64,000 bases of DNA, from NCBI RefSeq assembly GCF_003725795.1, contig NZ_RBEE01000023.1, positions 248,001 through 312,000 of the forward strand, read 5' to 3'. The notes under the pieces were generated by a model. The model was not told the origin of the DNA and searched no databases. It worked only from the letters and a program-made list of their open reading frames with translations. Source of the DNA: Pedobacter jejuensis (GTDB lineage Bacteria; Bacteroidota; Bacteroidia; Sphingobacteriales; Sphingobacteriaceae). The position numbers were made by a program, and so were the translations under genes. Below, in pieces: positions 1-9,167 of the stretch (position 1 is the first letter of the stretch; the number at the start of each line of letters is the position of its first letter).

Positions 1-1429
1 AATCTTCCTCTAAATCGGTAAACTTTACAAACTTACCTATAAACCTTAAAGGTACTATTCCGGTTTCTCCATTACGGTGTTTAGCAATAATTACCTCGCC
101 AATTCCGGCTTGAGATCGTCCTTGTTCATCTTCGGTAATGCCATAATATTCAGGTCGATAAAGGAATAGAACCATATCTGCATCCTGTTCAATCGAACCA
201 GATTCACGTAAATCTGATAGCATTGGTCGTTTTCCCTGTAAACCAGGTCTGCTTTCCACAGCACGACTTAATTGCGATAACGCTAAAACCGGCACATCGA
301 GTTCTTTTGCAACAGATTTTAATGCTCTTGAAATACTACCAATTTCCTGTTCACGGTTACCGCCACCTTTTCCATTTTCACCCTTGCCATGCATTAACTG
401 AAGGTAATCTACAATAACCAACTGAATATCATATTGAGATTTTAATCTTCTGCATTTTGCACGGAACTCGAAAATATTTAATGCTGGAGTATCATCAATT
501 AGAAGAGGAGCTTCAGTTAAACGACCAATTTTGCTATGCAATTGTTGCCATTCCCACTCTTGTAAATTCCCTTTTCTAATTTTTTCTTGTTCAATTTCCG
601 CTTCACCAGATATTAAACGATTAACCAATTGCACACTCGACATCTCCAAAGAAAATACAACTGTTGGTTTTTGAAAATCGACCGTGGCATTTCTAGCACA
701 GGTAAGTACAAAAGCTGTTTTTCCCATCGCTGGTCGGGCAGCAATAATTACCAAATCTTGCTTTTGCCAGCCACCTGTAATCCTATCCAAGCCTGTAAAC
801 CCTGTCGGAACACCTGTTAAACCATCAGTTTTGGTTCTTAATTCTTCAAGTGTTGCTAAAGATTGCTTGATGATATCATCCATTTTCTGGGTATCTCTAC
901 GCAAATTGTTTTGGGCAATATCAAATAAACCTTTTTCAGCATGGTCTAATAAATCAAAGATATCAGTCGTGTCTTCATAAGCACTTGTAATAATATCAGT
1001 AGAAATTCGAATCAATTCTCTCTGTATGTATTTCTGAGAAATGATACGTGCGTGGTATTCTATATTTGCTGCAGATGCAACACGGTTAGTTAGGTTTGTA
1101 ATGTAGTAAGCGCCACCAACCATTTCTAAAGTTCCCATTTGGCGTAACTCGGCAGTAACTGTCAAAATATCAACAGGTTTAGATTTTTCGAATAGCATGT
1201 GTATTGCAGCGAAAATCTTCTGATGAGCTTCCTGATAAAAAACTTCTGGTTTTAAGATGTCGATAACGGCAGATAGAGCATCTTTTTCGAGCATTAAAGC
1301 ACCCAAAACAGCTTCCTCTAAATCTAATGCTTGAGGAGGAAGCTTGCCCATGGAACTCACTGTACTGGTTAATCTTGCTTTTCGGGATATAATATTGCCT
1401 TTTCCGCCCTGTTCGTTTTCAAAACTCAT
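1..1429 (-). CDS. dnaB: Replicative DNA helicase DnaB (5' part, cut by window edge)
   Basis: Hexameric helicase that unwinds the replication fork. Reading the reverse strand from ATG at 1429 gives about 476 open codons running off the window start, so the C-terminus is missing. The N-terminal DnaB domain begins after a ~30-residue leader (PPQALDLEEAVLGALMLEKD). The RecA-like domain follows, with Walker A ARPAMGKTAF, FSLEMSS, a Walker B region ending VDYLQLM, and the DnaB motifs ALSQLSRAVESR and DLRESGSIEQDADMVLFLYR. These are family-diagnostic. A TACTTTTG -7-like box lies only four bases upstream of the ATG. The gene diverges from rlmB across a 256-bp AT-rich gap. No intein interrupts the visible part. 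Confidence 0.97.
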   Translation of the reverse strand, partial: MSFENEQGGKGNIISRKARLTSTVSSMGKLPPQALDLEEAVLGALMLEKDALSAVIDILKPEVFYQEAHQKIFAAIHMLFEKSKPVDILTVTAELRQMGTLEMVGGAYYITNLTNRVASAANIEYHARIISQKYIQRELIRISTDIITSAYEDTTDIFDLLDHAEKGLFDIAQNNLRRDTQKMDDIIKQSLATLEELRTKTDGLTGVPTGFTGLDRITGGWQKQDLVIIAARPAMGKTAFVLTCARNATVDFQKPTVVFSLEMSSVQLVNRLISGEAEIEQEKIRKGNLQEWEWQQLHSKIGRLTEAPLLIDDTPALNIFEFRAKCRRLKSQYDIQLVIVDYLQLMHGKGENGKGGGNREQEIGSISRALKSVAKELDVPVLALSQLSRAVESRPGLQGKRPMLSDLRESGSIEQDADMVLFLYRPEYYGITEDEQGRSQAGIGEVIIAKHRNGETGIVPLRFIGKFVKFTDLEED

Positions 1430-1433
1430 AGAA

Positions 1434-1441
1434 CAAAAGTA
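1434..1441 (-). promoter_or_regulatory. Putative dnaB -7 box
   Basis: TACTTTTG on the reverse strand fits the Bacteroidota TAnnTTTG -7 consensus. It ends 4 bases before the dnaB ATG, so a start site at the usual distance would fall on or next to the start codon. No clear TTTG -33 box was seen. Confidence 0.4.
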
Positions 1442-1660
1442 GTTAAAAGTTATGCCGTTTGTTTGAATTAGTTCTTACTAGTTTCCTAACAGATTGAAAC
1501 ATAAATAATTTATATTTTTAGTGATTTTAAGAAAATTAAAAATTTATACACAATAAAATGTTAATAAAGCTAAGGCGAAAATTAGATGCAGAAATTTTTA
1601 AAAATCGACTATCAATTTTCTTGGCTAAATAAATTTATTAGCCTTTGCCATAAAAACAAT

Positions 1661-1668
1661 TACTTTTG
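1661..1668 (+). promoter_or_regulatory. Putative rlmB -7 box
   Basis: TACTTTTG matches TAnnTTTG and lies 17 bases before the rlmB ATG. A TTTG occurs at 1644-1647, but the 13-base spacing is shorter than usual for a -33 box, so only the -7 element is proposed. Confidence 0.4.
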
Positions 1669-1685
1669 CAAAACAAATTTTTAAC

Positions 1686-2453
1686 ATGGATAATTTTAGA
1701 AAACCACAACGCGTAAAAGAGAATAACGAATTTGTTTTTGGTATCAGAGCGGTAATAGAAGCGGTTAAAGCAGGAAGAGATATCGAAACAATTTATGTTC
1801 AACGCGGATTGGGTGGTGAACTATTTTTAGAATTGAAAGCGTTATTATCTGGTACGTTAATACCATTAAATTCTGTTCCTGTCGAAAAGCTAAACAGGAT
1901 GTCGCAAAAAAACCATCAAGGTGTTATTGCTGTGATATCTCCAATTACCTATCAAAATATAGAAGATATTATCCCAGCTGTTTTTGAGCAGGGAGAAGTT
2001 CCATTGATTTTAGTTTTAGATAGCGTTACCGATGTTAGAAATATGGGTGCTATTGCTCGTACAGCGGCATGTGTAGGTGTACATGCTATAGTTGTTCCAC
2101 TTAAAAATGCTGCTCAAATTAATGCTGATGCTATCAAAACATCAGCTGGTGCATTGTTCAGCATTCCAATTTGCCGCCATTCGAACCTTCATAAAACGTG
2201 TTTATTTCTTCAAGAAAGTGGTTTGCAGATAGTTGCATGTACAGAAAAAACGAATGATTTTATTTATGCGCCAGATTATACGATGCCTACAGCAATTGTA
2301 ATGGGTTCTGAAGATGAGGGCATATCAAATGAACTTTTGCGAGTTGCAGACCATTTGGCAAAAATACCAATGGCTGGTAAAATAGAGTCATTAAATGTTT
2401 CAGTAGCTGCCGGAGTAATCTTATACGAAGCGGTTAGACAAAGAACATCTTAG
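1686..2453 (+). CDS. rlmB: 23S rRNA (guanosine-2'-O-)-methyltransferase RlmB (TrmH family)
   Basis: SPOUT-fold methyltransferase expected to 2'-O-methylate a guanosine of 23S rRNA using SAM. The 255 residues are the normal RlmB length. An N-terminal substrate-binding domain (residues ~15-95, starting FVFGIRAVIEAVKAG) precedes the SpoU domain. That domain shows the three motifs: VLDSVTDVRNMGAIARTA with the catalytic Asn/Arg, IVMGSEDEGIS, and LNVSVAAGVILYEA, which form the SAM-binding knot. Family membership is firm. The exact target guanosine (G2251 in E. coli numbering) is inferred from the family. It is a single gene, convergent with the manC-like gene across a shared terminator. Confidence 0.93.
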   Translation: MDNFRKPQRVKENNEFVFGIRAVIEAVKAGRDIETIYVQRGLGGELFLELKALLSGTLIPLNSVPVEKLNRMSQKNHQGVIAVISPITYQNIEDIIPAVFEQGEVPLILVLDSVTDVRNMGAIARTAACVGVHAIVVPLKNAAQINADAIKTSAGALFSIPICRHSNLHKTCLFLQESGLQIVACTEKTNDFIYAPDYTMPTAIVMGSEDEGISNELLRVADHLAKIPMAGKIESLNVSVAAGVILYEAVRQRTS

Positions 2454-2490
2454 ATATTCTAAGAAATTAAAACAGCTGTAAAATTAAATG

Positions 2491-2519
2491 GCCCTAACTT
2501 ATGTAAATAAATTAGGGCT
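2491..2519. terminator. Bidirectional terminator between rlmB and manC
   Basis: GCCCTAA and TTAGGGC arms flank an AT-rich loop. The hairpin sits midway between the convergent stop codons, with short T-rich or A-rich runs on both sides. Confidence 0.7.
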
Positions 2520-2547
2520 ATTTAATTTGGTTCTGAGTTTATAAAAA

Positions 2548-3639
2548 TTAGATATACTTCGTTCCATATCTGGATTTTACTTCTGCAACGAACTCTTTAA
2601 CTCTTTGCTCTTCGTCTCTAGGACAGATTAGCAACATATTGTTATTTTCAACAACAATAAAATCATGTAATCCGTTTAATATCACCAATTTATCTTTTGG
2701 TACATTAACCATACAGTTAGATGAATCAAACATAATTACTTGTTCTGATGGGATAACAGCATTGCCTACGTAATCCTTATCGGTCATCTCGTAAATAGAT
2801 GCCCAGGTTCCTAAATCAGACCAGCCAAAATCTGCAGGCAACACATAAACATTATCTGCCTTTTCCATAATTCCAAAATCGATAGAAATGTTGGTGCACT
2901 GGAAATATGCATTATTTATAAAAGCCTTTTCACGCTTTGTATTTAAATCGTTTCTGCCAGAATTAAAGATTTCATACATATCTGGCAAATGCTTTTCAAA
3001 AGATTTCAAAATTGCTTTTGCCGACCAAATAAAAATACCTGCATTCCACAAAAAGTCGCCACTTTGTAGAAAAGATTTTGCTAATTCTAAATTTGGCTTT
3101 TCAGTAAAGGTTTTAACTTTATGTAAATCTTTATCGGTATTAAGAACATGGTCGGTATGCTGTATATATCCATAGCCAGTATCAGGTCGGTTTGGTTTTA
3201 TACCTAGCGTTACTAAACAATCATTTTCCGAAGCTGCTTTTAGAGCCTGTTCAATTGATTTATTAAATCCTTCTAAATCTGCAATTGTATGGTCTGATGG
3301 AGCAACAACAATAGTAGCGTTTGGATTTAATTCTGCAATCTTTAAACAACCATAAGCTATACAAGGTGCTGTATTTCTTAAAAGTGGCTCGGCTAATATT
3401 TGATTATCTGTAATTTCAGGAATTTGACTCTTTATTAAATCTGAATAAATTTCATTGGTAACAATGAAAATATTTTCAGGAGGACAAATTGATAAAAATC
3501 TTTCGTAAGTACTCTGGATAAGCGTTTTTCCAACACCGAAAAAATCTATAAATTGTTTGGGATGTTCTGTACGGCTAACTGGCCAGAATCGGCTACCAAC
3601 GCCGCCTGCCATAATTAATGCATAGAAATTTTTGTTCAT
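2548..3639 (-). CDS. manC: Mannose-1-phosphate guanylyltransferase
   Basis: Makes GDP-mannose from mannose 1-phosphate and GTP for surface polysaccharide or fucose-type sugars. The N-terminus has the nucleotidyltransferase signature: GGVGSRFWPVSRTEHPKQF at residues ~12-30. VVAPSDHTI (~110) and FTEKP (~180) follow. At 363 residues it contains only the transferase part, with no C-terminal phosphomannose isomerase cupin as in the bifunctional form, so mannose 6-phosphate isomerisation must be done elsewhere. It lies 14 bases downstream of kdsD in the same direction, suggesting one transcript of nucleotide-sugar genes. Other sugar-1-phosphate guanylyltransferases of the family are possible. Confidence 0.88.
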   Translation of the reverse strand: MNKNFYALIMAGGVGSRFWPVSRTEHPKQFIDFFGVGKTLIQSTYERFLSICPPENIFIVTNEIYSDLIKSQIPEITDNQILAEPLLRNTAPCIAYGCLKIAELNPNATIVVAPSDHTIADLEGFNKSIEQALKAASENDCLVTLGIKPNRPDTGYGYIQHTDHVLNTDKDLHKVKTFTEKPNLELAKSFLQSGDFLWNAGIFIWSAKAILKSFEKHLPDMYEIFNSGRNDLNTKREKAFINNAYFQCTNISIDFGIMEKADNVYVLPADFGWSDLGTWASIYEMTDKDYVGNAVIPSEQVIMFDSSNCMVNVPKDKLVILNGLHDFIVVENNNMLLICPRDEEQRVKEFVAEVKSRYGTKYI

Positions 3640-3653
3640 TGTTTTATTTAAAA

Positions 3654-4622
3654 TTACACGATACCTTCATTAAGTAAATCGTGCAAGTGAATAATGCCAA
3701 AGTAAGTTTTTTGATCCAAGACAAGTAGTTGCGTTATATTATTAAATTTAATTAACTCAAGAGCTTCAACGGCAAGTGCATCGTGTTGGATACTTTTAGG
3801 ATTTCTACCCATAATATCTTCGGCTTTTAAAGTTGCAATGTTACCATTATTTTCTAACATCCTCCTTATATCACCATCGGTAATTATGCCCAAAATTCTA
3901 TTTTCATCATCAATAACAGCTACAGCACCCAAACGGTTTTTGCTAATTTCGATAAGCACTTCTTTTACTGATGCAGAAGGCTTTATCGATGGTTTTTCGT
4001 TAGTGAGCGCTAAGTCGCGTGCTTTTAAATATAATTTCTTCCCTAAAGAACCACCTGGATGGTATTTAGCGAAATCACTTTCATTAAACTTACGGCACTC
4101 CAAAAGGCAAATCGCCAAAGCATCGCCTAAAGCCAACTGTGCAGTGGTGCTTGTAGTTGGTGCCAAATTGTGCGGGCAAGCTTCTTTCTCAACACTCGCA
4201 TTCAAAATCAAGTCGGCTTGCTGCGCCAAAAAGGAATTCAAATTACCAACCATACCGATTAATTTGTTACCTGCATTATTAAGCAAAGGTGCAAGTACTT
4301 TAATTTCTGGTGTATTTCCGCTTTTAGATAGGCAAATAATGATATCATTGATTTGAATCATCCCTAAATCGCCGTGTATTGCGTCGGCTGCATGCATAAA
4401 AATTGCTGGCGTACCCGTAGAATTAAAGGTGGCTACAATTTTTTGTGCAATAATTGCGCTTTTGCCTATTCCGGTAACAATTACACGTCCTTCAGATTGT
4501 AAAATGGTTGATACCACTTTTTCAAAATCATCATTAATATTTTTCGCAACGTTTAAAATTGCCGCTGCTTCTAGCTCTAATGTGCTTACAGCCGATTGTA
4601 TAATTGATTTTTTACTTTCCAA
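3654..4622 (-). CDS. kdsD: Arabinose-5-phosphate isomerase (KpsF/GutQ/KdsD family)
   Basis: Interconverts ribulose 5-phosphate and arabinose 5-phosphate, the first committed step to Kdo for lipopolysaccharide. The 322 residues fit the family: a SIS sugar-isomerase domain at ~30-190 (VTGIGKSAIIAQK, CLSKSGNTPE, TSTTAQLALGDALA), then two CBS domains at ~205-320 (LGIITDGDIRR). The gene precedes the manC-like gene by 14 bases. kdsA, which uses arabinose 5-phosphate, lies beyond recQ on the other strand, which supports the Kdo assignment. GutQ-like paralogues cannot be separated by sequence alone. Confidence 0.9.
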   Translation of the reverse strand: MESKKSIIQSAVSTLELEAAAILNVAKNINDDFEKVVSTILQSEGRVIVTGIGKSAIIAQKIVATFNSTGTPAIFMHAADAIHGDLGMIQINDIIICLSKSGNTPEIKVLAPLLNNAGNKLIGMVGNLNSFLAQQADLILNASVEKEACPHNLAPTTSTTAQLALGDALAICLLECRKFNESDFAKYHPGGSLGKKLYLKARDLALTNEKPSIKPSASVKEVLIEISKNRLGAVAVIDDENRILGIITDGDIRRMLENNGNIATLKAEDIMGRNPKSIQHDALAVEALELIKFNNITQLLVLDQKTYFGIIHLHDLLNEGIV

Positions 4623-4713
4623 AGAGAAAAAAATTGTTGGTGGATACTTGAATTTCTTGTAAAATTATGTTATTTTGGATAGAAAAATAGCATCGCATAT
4701 TTTATTACACAAA

Positions 4714-6906
4714 ATGGACGTGAAAAAGTCGTTATTTGATAACCTGCAAAATTTCTTTGGGTTTGATAATTTCAAAGGTGATCAAGAGTCGATCATTACA
4801 AATATATTAGAGGGCAACAATACTTTTGTTATTATGCCAACGGGCGGAGGGAAGTCTATTTGCTATCAATTACCAGCATTAATGAGTGAAGGAACAGCTA
4901 TTGTTATTTCTCCATTGATAGCTTTAATGAAAAACCAGGTAGACCAATTAAGGGCTTTTGGTGGTAATGATAGTATTGCACATTTTCTAAATTCATCCCT
5001 AAACAAATCAGAAATTACCCAGGTAAAATCTGATCTTTTAAGCGGTCAGACGAAATTATTATACGTTGCGCCAGAATCTTTAGCAAAGCAAGAAAATATC
5101 GAATTTTTAAATCTGATTAAAATTTCTTTCGTTGCTGTAGATGAGGCACATTGTATTTCGGAATGGGGACATGATTTTAGACCTGAATACCGTAAGATAA
5201 AGCAAGTAATTGCAGGCTTGGGTGATAATATTCCTATTATTGCTTTGACGGCTACTGCAACGCCGAAAGTTCAGCAAGATATTATGAAAAATCTTGGAAT
5301 GACGGAGGCGACCTTGTTTAAATCATCTTTCAACAGACCGAATTTATTTTATGAAATCCGCCCGAAAAGGGATATTACTAAAGAAATTATAAAATACATC
5401 AAATCGAATCCCGGCAAATCTGGAATTATTTATTGCCTGAGCCGAAAAAAGGTTGAGGAGGTAGCCGAGGCGTTAAACCTAAATGGAATTAGTGCATTGC
5501 CATATCATGCCGGTTTAGAACCAAAAATACGGGCTGAAACGCAGGATAGATTTTTGATGGAAGACGCAGAAGTAATTGTAGCTACAATTGCTTTTGGTAT
5601 GGGTATCGATAAACCTGATGTACGTTTTGTGATTCATCATGATGTGCCAAAAAGTATGGAGGGATATTATCAGGAAACTGGTAGGGCTGGCCGTGATGGC
5701 GGAGAAGGGGTTTGCATCGCGTTTTACGCACAAAAGGATGTAGATAAACTTGCAAAATTTATGAAAGATAAGCCGGTTTCTGAAAGAGAAATTGGTACCC
5801 AAATATTAAAAGAAGTTATCGATTATGCAGAATCGGGCGTTTGTCGCCGTAAACAGATTTTGCATTATTTTGGCGAAAACTTTAATGAAACAGGCTGCAA
5901 TTGCATGTGCGATAATTGCAAAAAACCTAAAAAACAATTTGAAGCCGAAGAACAATTATCAACCGTATTAAAATTTATAGAGAAAACCGGAGAAAAATTT
6001 GACGATTCACATTTATTAAACGTTTTTCTTGGTTTGGAAACCGCTCAAACCATCGCATACGAGCACAGTAAAATTCCAGAATTTGGTATTGGCAAGCAAG
6101 ATGGAGCCTTAATGTGGAAGTCAATCATCCGCCAGGCTGTACTAAATAATTTTCTTTTTAAGGATATAGACAATTATGGCTTACTGAAGTTAACCAAGCA
6201 GGGCAAAGATTTCATCATCAATCCTTATAGTTTAAAGTTCATTTTAAACGAACCGATAATTGAAACCGGAAGTGAAGATGATGATGACGATTTAAAACAT
6301 GGTTCGGGAGCATTAGATACGCATTTACTACAGTTGCTTAAAGATTTGCGTAAAAAAATTGCCAAGCAAAAAAGTGTACCTCCGTTTGTAGTTTTTCAAG
6401 ACCCATCTTTAGAAGAAATGTGTACGCATTACCCAATTACTTCAGAAGAATTGAAGCAAATTTCTGGTGTAGGTTCTGGTAAGGCAATGAAATTTGGTAG
6501 TCCATTTATCGAATTAATTAAAAAATACGTAGAGGATAACGACATTGAAAGGCCAATAGATTTAATCATTAAAACACAGGCCAATAAATCTCAAATGAAG
6601 GTTTCTATCATTCAAAATATTGATAGACAGATTGGTTTGGAAGACATTGCAGATTCTAAAGGCATCACTTACGAGGAAATTTTGAAAGAAGTAGAATCGA
6701 TTGTAAACTCAGGAACGAAGCTAAATCTTAATTACTTTATTGATGAAGTGATTGACGATGACAGGCAAGATGAGGTTTTCGATTATTTTAGGGCAGCCGA
6801 AAGTGATTCTATCGATGAGGCACTTAATGAACTCGGCGAAACGGATTACACCCGCGAGGAAATTCAATTGATGCGAATTAAATTTATGTCAGAACTAGGG
6901 AATTAA
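4714..6906 (+). CDS. recQ: ATP-dependent DNA helicase RecQ
   Basis: 3'-to-5' helicase for recombination and fork repair. Domains in order: DExH helicase core with Walker A PTGGGKS (residues 42-48) and VDEAHCISEWGHDFRPEY; second RecA domain ending in the arginine-finger region HHDVPKSMEGYYQETGRAGR; zinc-binding RQC region with the cysteine cluster CRRKQILHYFG and CNCMCDNC; HRDC domain at ~520-600; and a ~130-residue acidic helical tail with an HTH-like segment (GLEDIADSKGITYEEIL). ATG 4714 is preferred over the in-frame TTG at 4675, because the extra 13 residues precede the conserved start. Divergent from kdsD. Confidence 0.95.
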   Translation: MDVKKSLFDNLQNFFGFDNFKGDQESIITNILEGNNTFVIMPTGGGKSICYQLPALMSEGTAIVISPLIALMKNQVDQLRAFGGNDSIAHFLNSSLNKSEITQVKSDLLSGQTKLLYVAPESLAKQENIEFLNLIKISFVAVDEAHCISEWGHDFRPEYRKIKQVIAGLGDNIPIIALTATATPKVQQDIMKNLGMTEATLFKSSFNRPNLFYEIRPKRDITKEIIKYIKSNPGKSGIIYCLSRKKVEEVAEALNLNGISALPYHAGLEPKIRAETQDRFLMEDAEVIVATIAFGMGIDKPDVRFVIHHDVPKSMEGYYQETGRAGRDGGEGVCIAFYAQKDVDKLAKFMKDKPVSEREIGTQILKEVIDYAESGVCRRKQILHYFGENFNETGCNCMCDNCKKPKKQFEAEEQLSTVLKFIEKTGEKFDDSHLLNVFLGLETAQTIAYEHSKIPEFGIGKQDGALMWKSIIRQAVLNNFLFKDIDNYGLLKLTKQGKDFIINPYSLKFILNEPIIETGSEDDDDDLKHGSGALDTHLLQLLKDLRKKIAKQKSVPPFVVFQDPSLEEMCTHYPITSEELKQISGVGSGKAMKFGSPFIELIKKYVEDNDIERPIDLIIKTQANKSQMKVSIIQNIDRQIGLEDIADSKGITYEEILKEVESIVNSGTKLNLNYFIDEVIDDDRQDEVFDYFRAAESDSIDEALNELGETDYTREEIQLMRIKFMSELGN

Positions 6907-6992
6907 AATTAGATTTGAGATAATAGATACTAGATTTGAGACAGTTCATGTTTTGAAATCTCATATCTCAAGTCTCAAATCTCAAATCTCAA
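6905..6992. repeat. Imperfect inverted repeat of AGATTTGAGA units before kdsA
   Basis: Left part carries AGATTTGAGA twice (from about 6910). Right part carries TCTCAAATCTCAAATCTC, ending at the kdsA start. The arms are complementary and would form a long imperfect hairpin in the recQ-kdsA transcript. A second copy lies between lepA and folD (14065-14141). Confidence 0.8.
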
Positions 6993-6994
6993 TT

Positions 6995-7807
6995 ATGCTT
7001 AACTACTTAGATAAAATAAAAAATACAGATTCGGGAAATTTCTTTTTAATGGCTGGTCCGTGTGCAATTGAGGGCGAAGATATTGCCATGAGAATTGCTG
7101 AAAAAATAATTACCATAACCCATAAACTTAAAATTCCATATATTTTTAAGGGTTCATATCGCAAAGCAAACAGGAGCAAAGGCAGCTCTTTTACCGGAAT
7201 TGGTGATGAAAAAGCGCTAAGAATTTTAGAAAGAATCGGTCGTGAGTTTGGTGTGCCAACTGTTACCGACATACACGAGAGTGGAGAGGCGGCAATGGCG
7301 GCCGCTTATGTAGATGTATTGCAAATCCCGGCTTTTTTATGTCGACAAACGGATTTGCTTATTGCTGCTGCAGAAACCGGGAAAGTGGTTAACGTTAAAA
7401 AAGGTCAGTTTCTTTCTGCAGGCTCTATGAAATTTGCAGTAGAAAAAGTGAAAGAGGCCGGAAACGATAAAGTGATTTTAACTGATAGAGGAAATACTTT
7501 CGGCTATCAGGATTTGATTGTTGATTATCGTGGTTTACCTGAAATGCAAAGTTTTGGAGTTCCTGTGGTGATGGATTGTACGCATTCTTTACAACAACCT
7601 AATCAAAGTAGTGGCGTTACGGGTGGTAAACCAGAATTAATTTTAACTATTGCTAAAGCCGCAATTGCTGTGGGTGCAGATGGTTTATTCATCGAAACAC
7701 ATCCCGACCCGGCAAACGCAAAATCGGATGGTGCCAATATGTTGCATTTAGATTTATTGGAAGAAACGTTAACCAAGTTAATTCGAATTAGACAAGCAAT
7801 TTTATAA
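6995..7807 (+). CDS. kdsA: 3-deoxy-8-phosphooctulonate synthase (KDO-8-P synthase)
   Basis: Condenses phosphoenolpyruvate with arabinose 5-phosphate to Kdo 8-phosphate for lipopolysaccharide. The 270-residue chain shows the class I DAHP-synthase-like barrel with family motifs: FFLMAGPCAIEG near the start, YIFKGSYRKANRSK, DIHE, LQIPAFLCRQTDLL, NVKKGQFLSAGSMK, TDRGNTFGY and DCTHSLQQPNQ. Start 6995 is chosen because the 14 codons upstream lie inside an inverted repeat and are not conserved-looking. The stop overlaps the next ATG by one base. Its partner kdsD is nearby on the opposite strand. Confidence 0.95.
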   Translation: MLNYLDKIKNTDSGNFFLMAGPCAIEGEDIAMRIAEKIITITHKLKIPYIFKGSYRKANRSKGSSFTGIGDEKALRILERIGREFGVPTVTDIHESGEAAMAAAYVDVLQIPAFLCRQTDLLIAAAETGKVVNVKKGQFLSAGSMKFAVEKVKEAGNDKVILTDRGNTFGYQDLIVDYRGLPEMQSFGVPVVMDCTHSLQQPNQSSGVTGGKPELILTIAKAAIAVGADGLFIETHPDPANAKSDGANMLHLDLLEETLTKLIRIRQAIL

Positions 7808-8526
7808 TGGCCTTAAACAAAGGAGTTTTCTTAACAGCAGAATGGCGTAAATTAGCTTTGGCTCAATATGCTGTTGATGCTGAGATTCTTAAAAAATATT
7901 TACCTCCACATACCGAATTAGATGATTGGCATGGAAAATATTATGTGAGTTTGGTTGGATTTATGTTTTTGGATGTGAAACTGAAAGGTTTTAATATTCC
8001 CTATCATACTAACTTTGAAGAAGTTAATTTAAGATTTTACGTTAAATATAATGAAAACGGTATTTGGAAACGTGGTGCTGTTTTTATAAGTGAAATTGTA
8101 CCATTGCCTGCGATTAGTTTTGTAGCAAATACCATTTATAAAGAGCATTACCAAACTTTGCCCATGAAACATACTTGGATAGAGGAGGAGCATCAAATTT
8201 AGGTAGATTATCTGTGGAAAAACAAGATATGGAATAAATTTTCGGTTACTGCTGCATCAAAAACTGAAGAGATTGCTGTTGGCAGTGAGGAAGAATTCAT
8301 AACTGAACACTATTGGGGCTATACCAAAATCGGACCGAACAGAACTTCTGAATACGGAGTTGAACACCCACGATGGGAAGTTTATCCTATTAAAAGTTTT
8401 AACATCGACGTGGATTTTGCAGTAAATTATGGAAACGATTTTGCCTTTCTAAATGGTGCTGAACCAGATTCAGTAATCCTTGCAGAAGGTTCGGAAATAA
8501 GGGTTTTAAAAGGAAAGAAGTTTTAA
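7807..8526 (+). pseudogene. DUF2071 (YqjF-like) protein broken by an in-frame TAG
   Basis: The ORF starts on the kdsA stop (TAATG, one-base overlap) and encodes 131 residues of a DUF2071 protein (LTAEWRKLALAQYAVDAEIL, PPHTELDDWHGKYYVSLVGF). It stops at TAG 8200-8202. The same frame then continues without a break for 107 codons to TAA at 8524-8526 (VDYLWKNKIWNKF, ITEHYWGYTKIG, YGVEHPRWEVYPIKSF). Together the two halves make a normal ~240-residue family member, so a single substitution (for example CAG or AAG to TAG) explains the break. No frameshift is present. It is a recent nonsense mutation, a readthrough stop or a sequencing error. Function of the family is unknown. Confidence 0.85.
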
Positions 8527-8749
8527 TGGACTGTTTGATTCAATATTACGATTTCTGTGAAGTTCCATAATTATGTTACTATCTAATCACATCGTTTTTC
8601 GAGCGAAGCCGAGAAATCTTTGTAACAAGCCAGAGGAATTTCTATACTGAAGGAACTTTTATTAAATGCTTCTTGTTTATTATCTTATTGAAAGATAAAT
8701 ACACAATTGCTAAATCTTTTGAAAGGTTTAACAATTGTATCATAAATAT

Positions 8750-9166
8750 TTAAATCCTGTGGTAATCTCCACGCCAGTTTTTAATCGATTTTTTAATATC
8801 ATCAGCAGATAGTTTTTCAGTAACTGCTCTATCAACCAAAGCTAAAAATTCTTCATCGCTCGCAAAACGTAGCGCCAGAATTTGTCCCAGTTTTAAATCA
8901 GCTGGTAAAGACTTTCCTGTCAAGATGAAATATCGTAACTTTTCTTCTGCTCTTGCCGCTCTATCTTGGGCTTTTAGGGCGAACATTCTTGCCATTACGG
9001 CAACAATTGCAATTAAAAAGAATGCCAATACAATTAAGCCTGTGATAATTGTTGGGATGGCGACATAAGCATAAATGGCTAAACCCAAACCTACAACAGT
9101 TAACGGAATGGTGAAGAAATGGAATAGTGGATAAAACCTTTTGTGGTTTTGGTAGTTTTGCGACAT
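8750..9166 (-). CDS. Small two-helix membrane protein (DUF6526-like)
   Basis: 138 residues. A short basic N-terminus (QNYQNHKRFYPLFHF) is followed by two hydrophobic segments at ~17-36 and ~39-60, then a soluble C-terminal part with LKAQDRAARAEEKLRYFILTG. This pattern resembles the DUF6526 family of Bacteroidota and Firmicutes; the family name is from memory. No catalytic motif is visible and the function is unknown. Its ATG lies one base after the stop of the OmpA-family gene, so the two are almost certainly cotranscribed. That may point to an envelope role. Confidence 0.75.
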   Translation of the reverse strand: MSQNYQNHKRFYPLFHFFTIPLTVVGLGLAIYAYVAIPTIITGLIVLAFFLIAIVAVMARMFALKAQDRAARAEEKLRYFILTGKSLPADLKLGQILALRFASDEEFLALVDRAVTEKLSADDIKKSIKNWRGDYHRI

Positions 9167-9167
9167 A

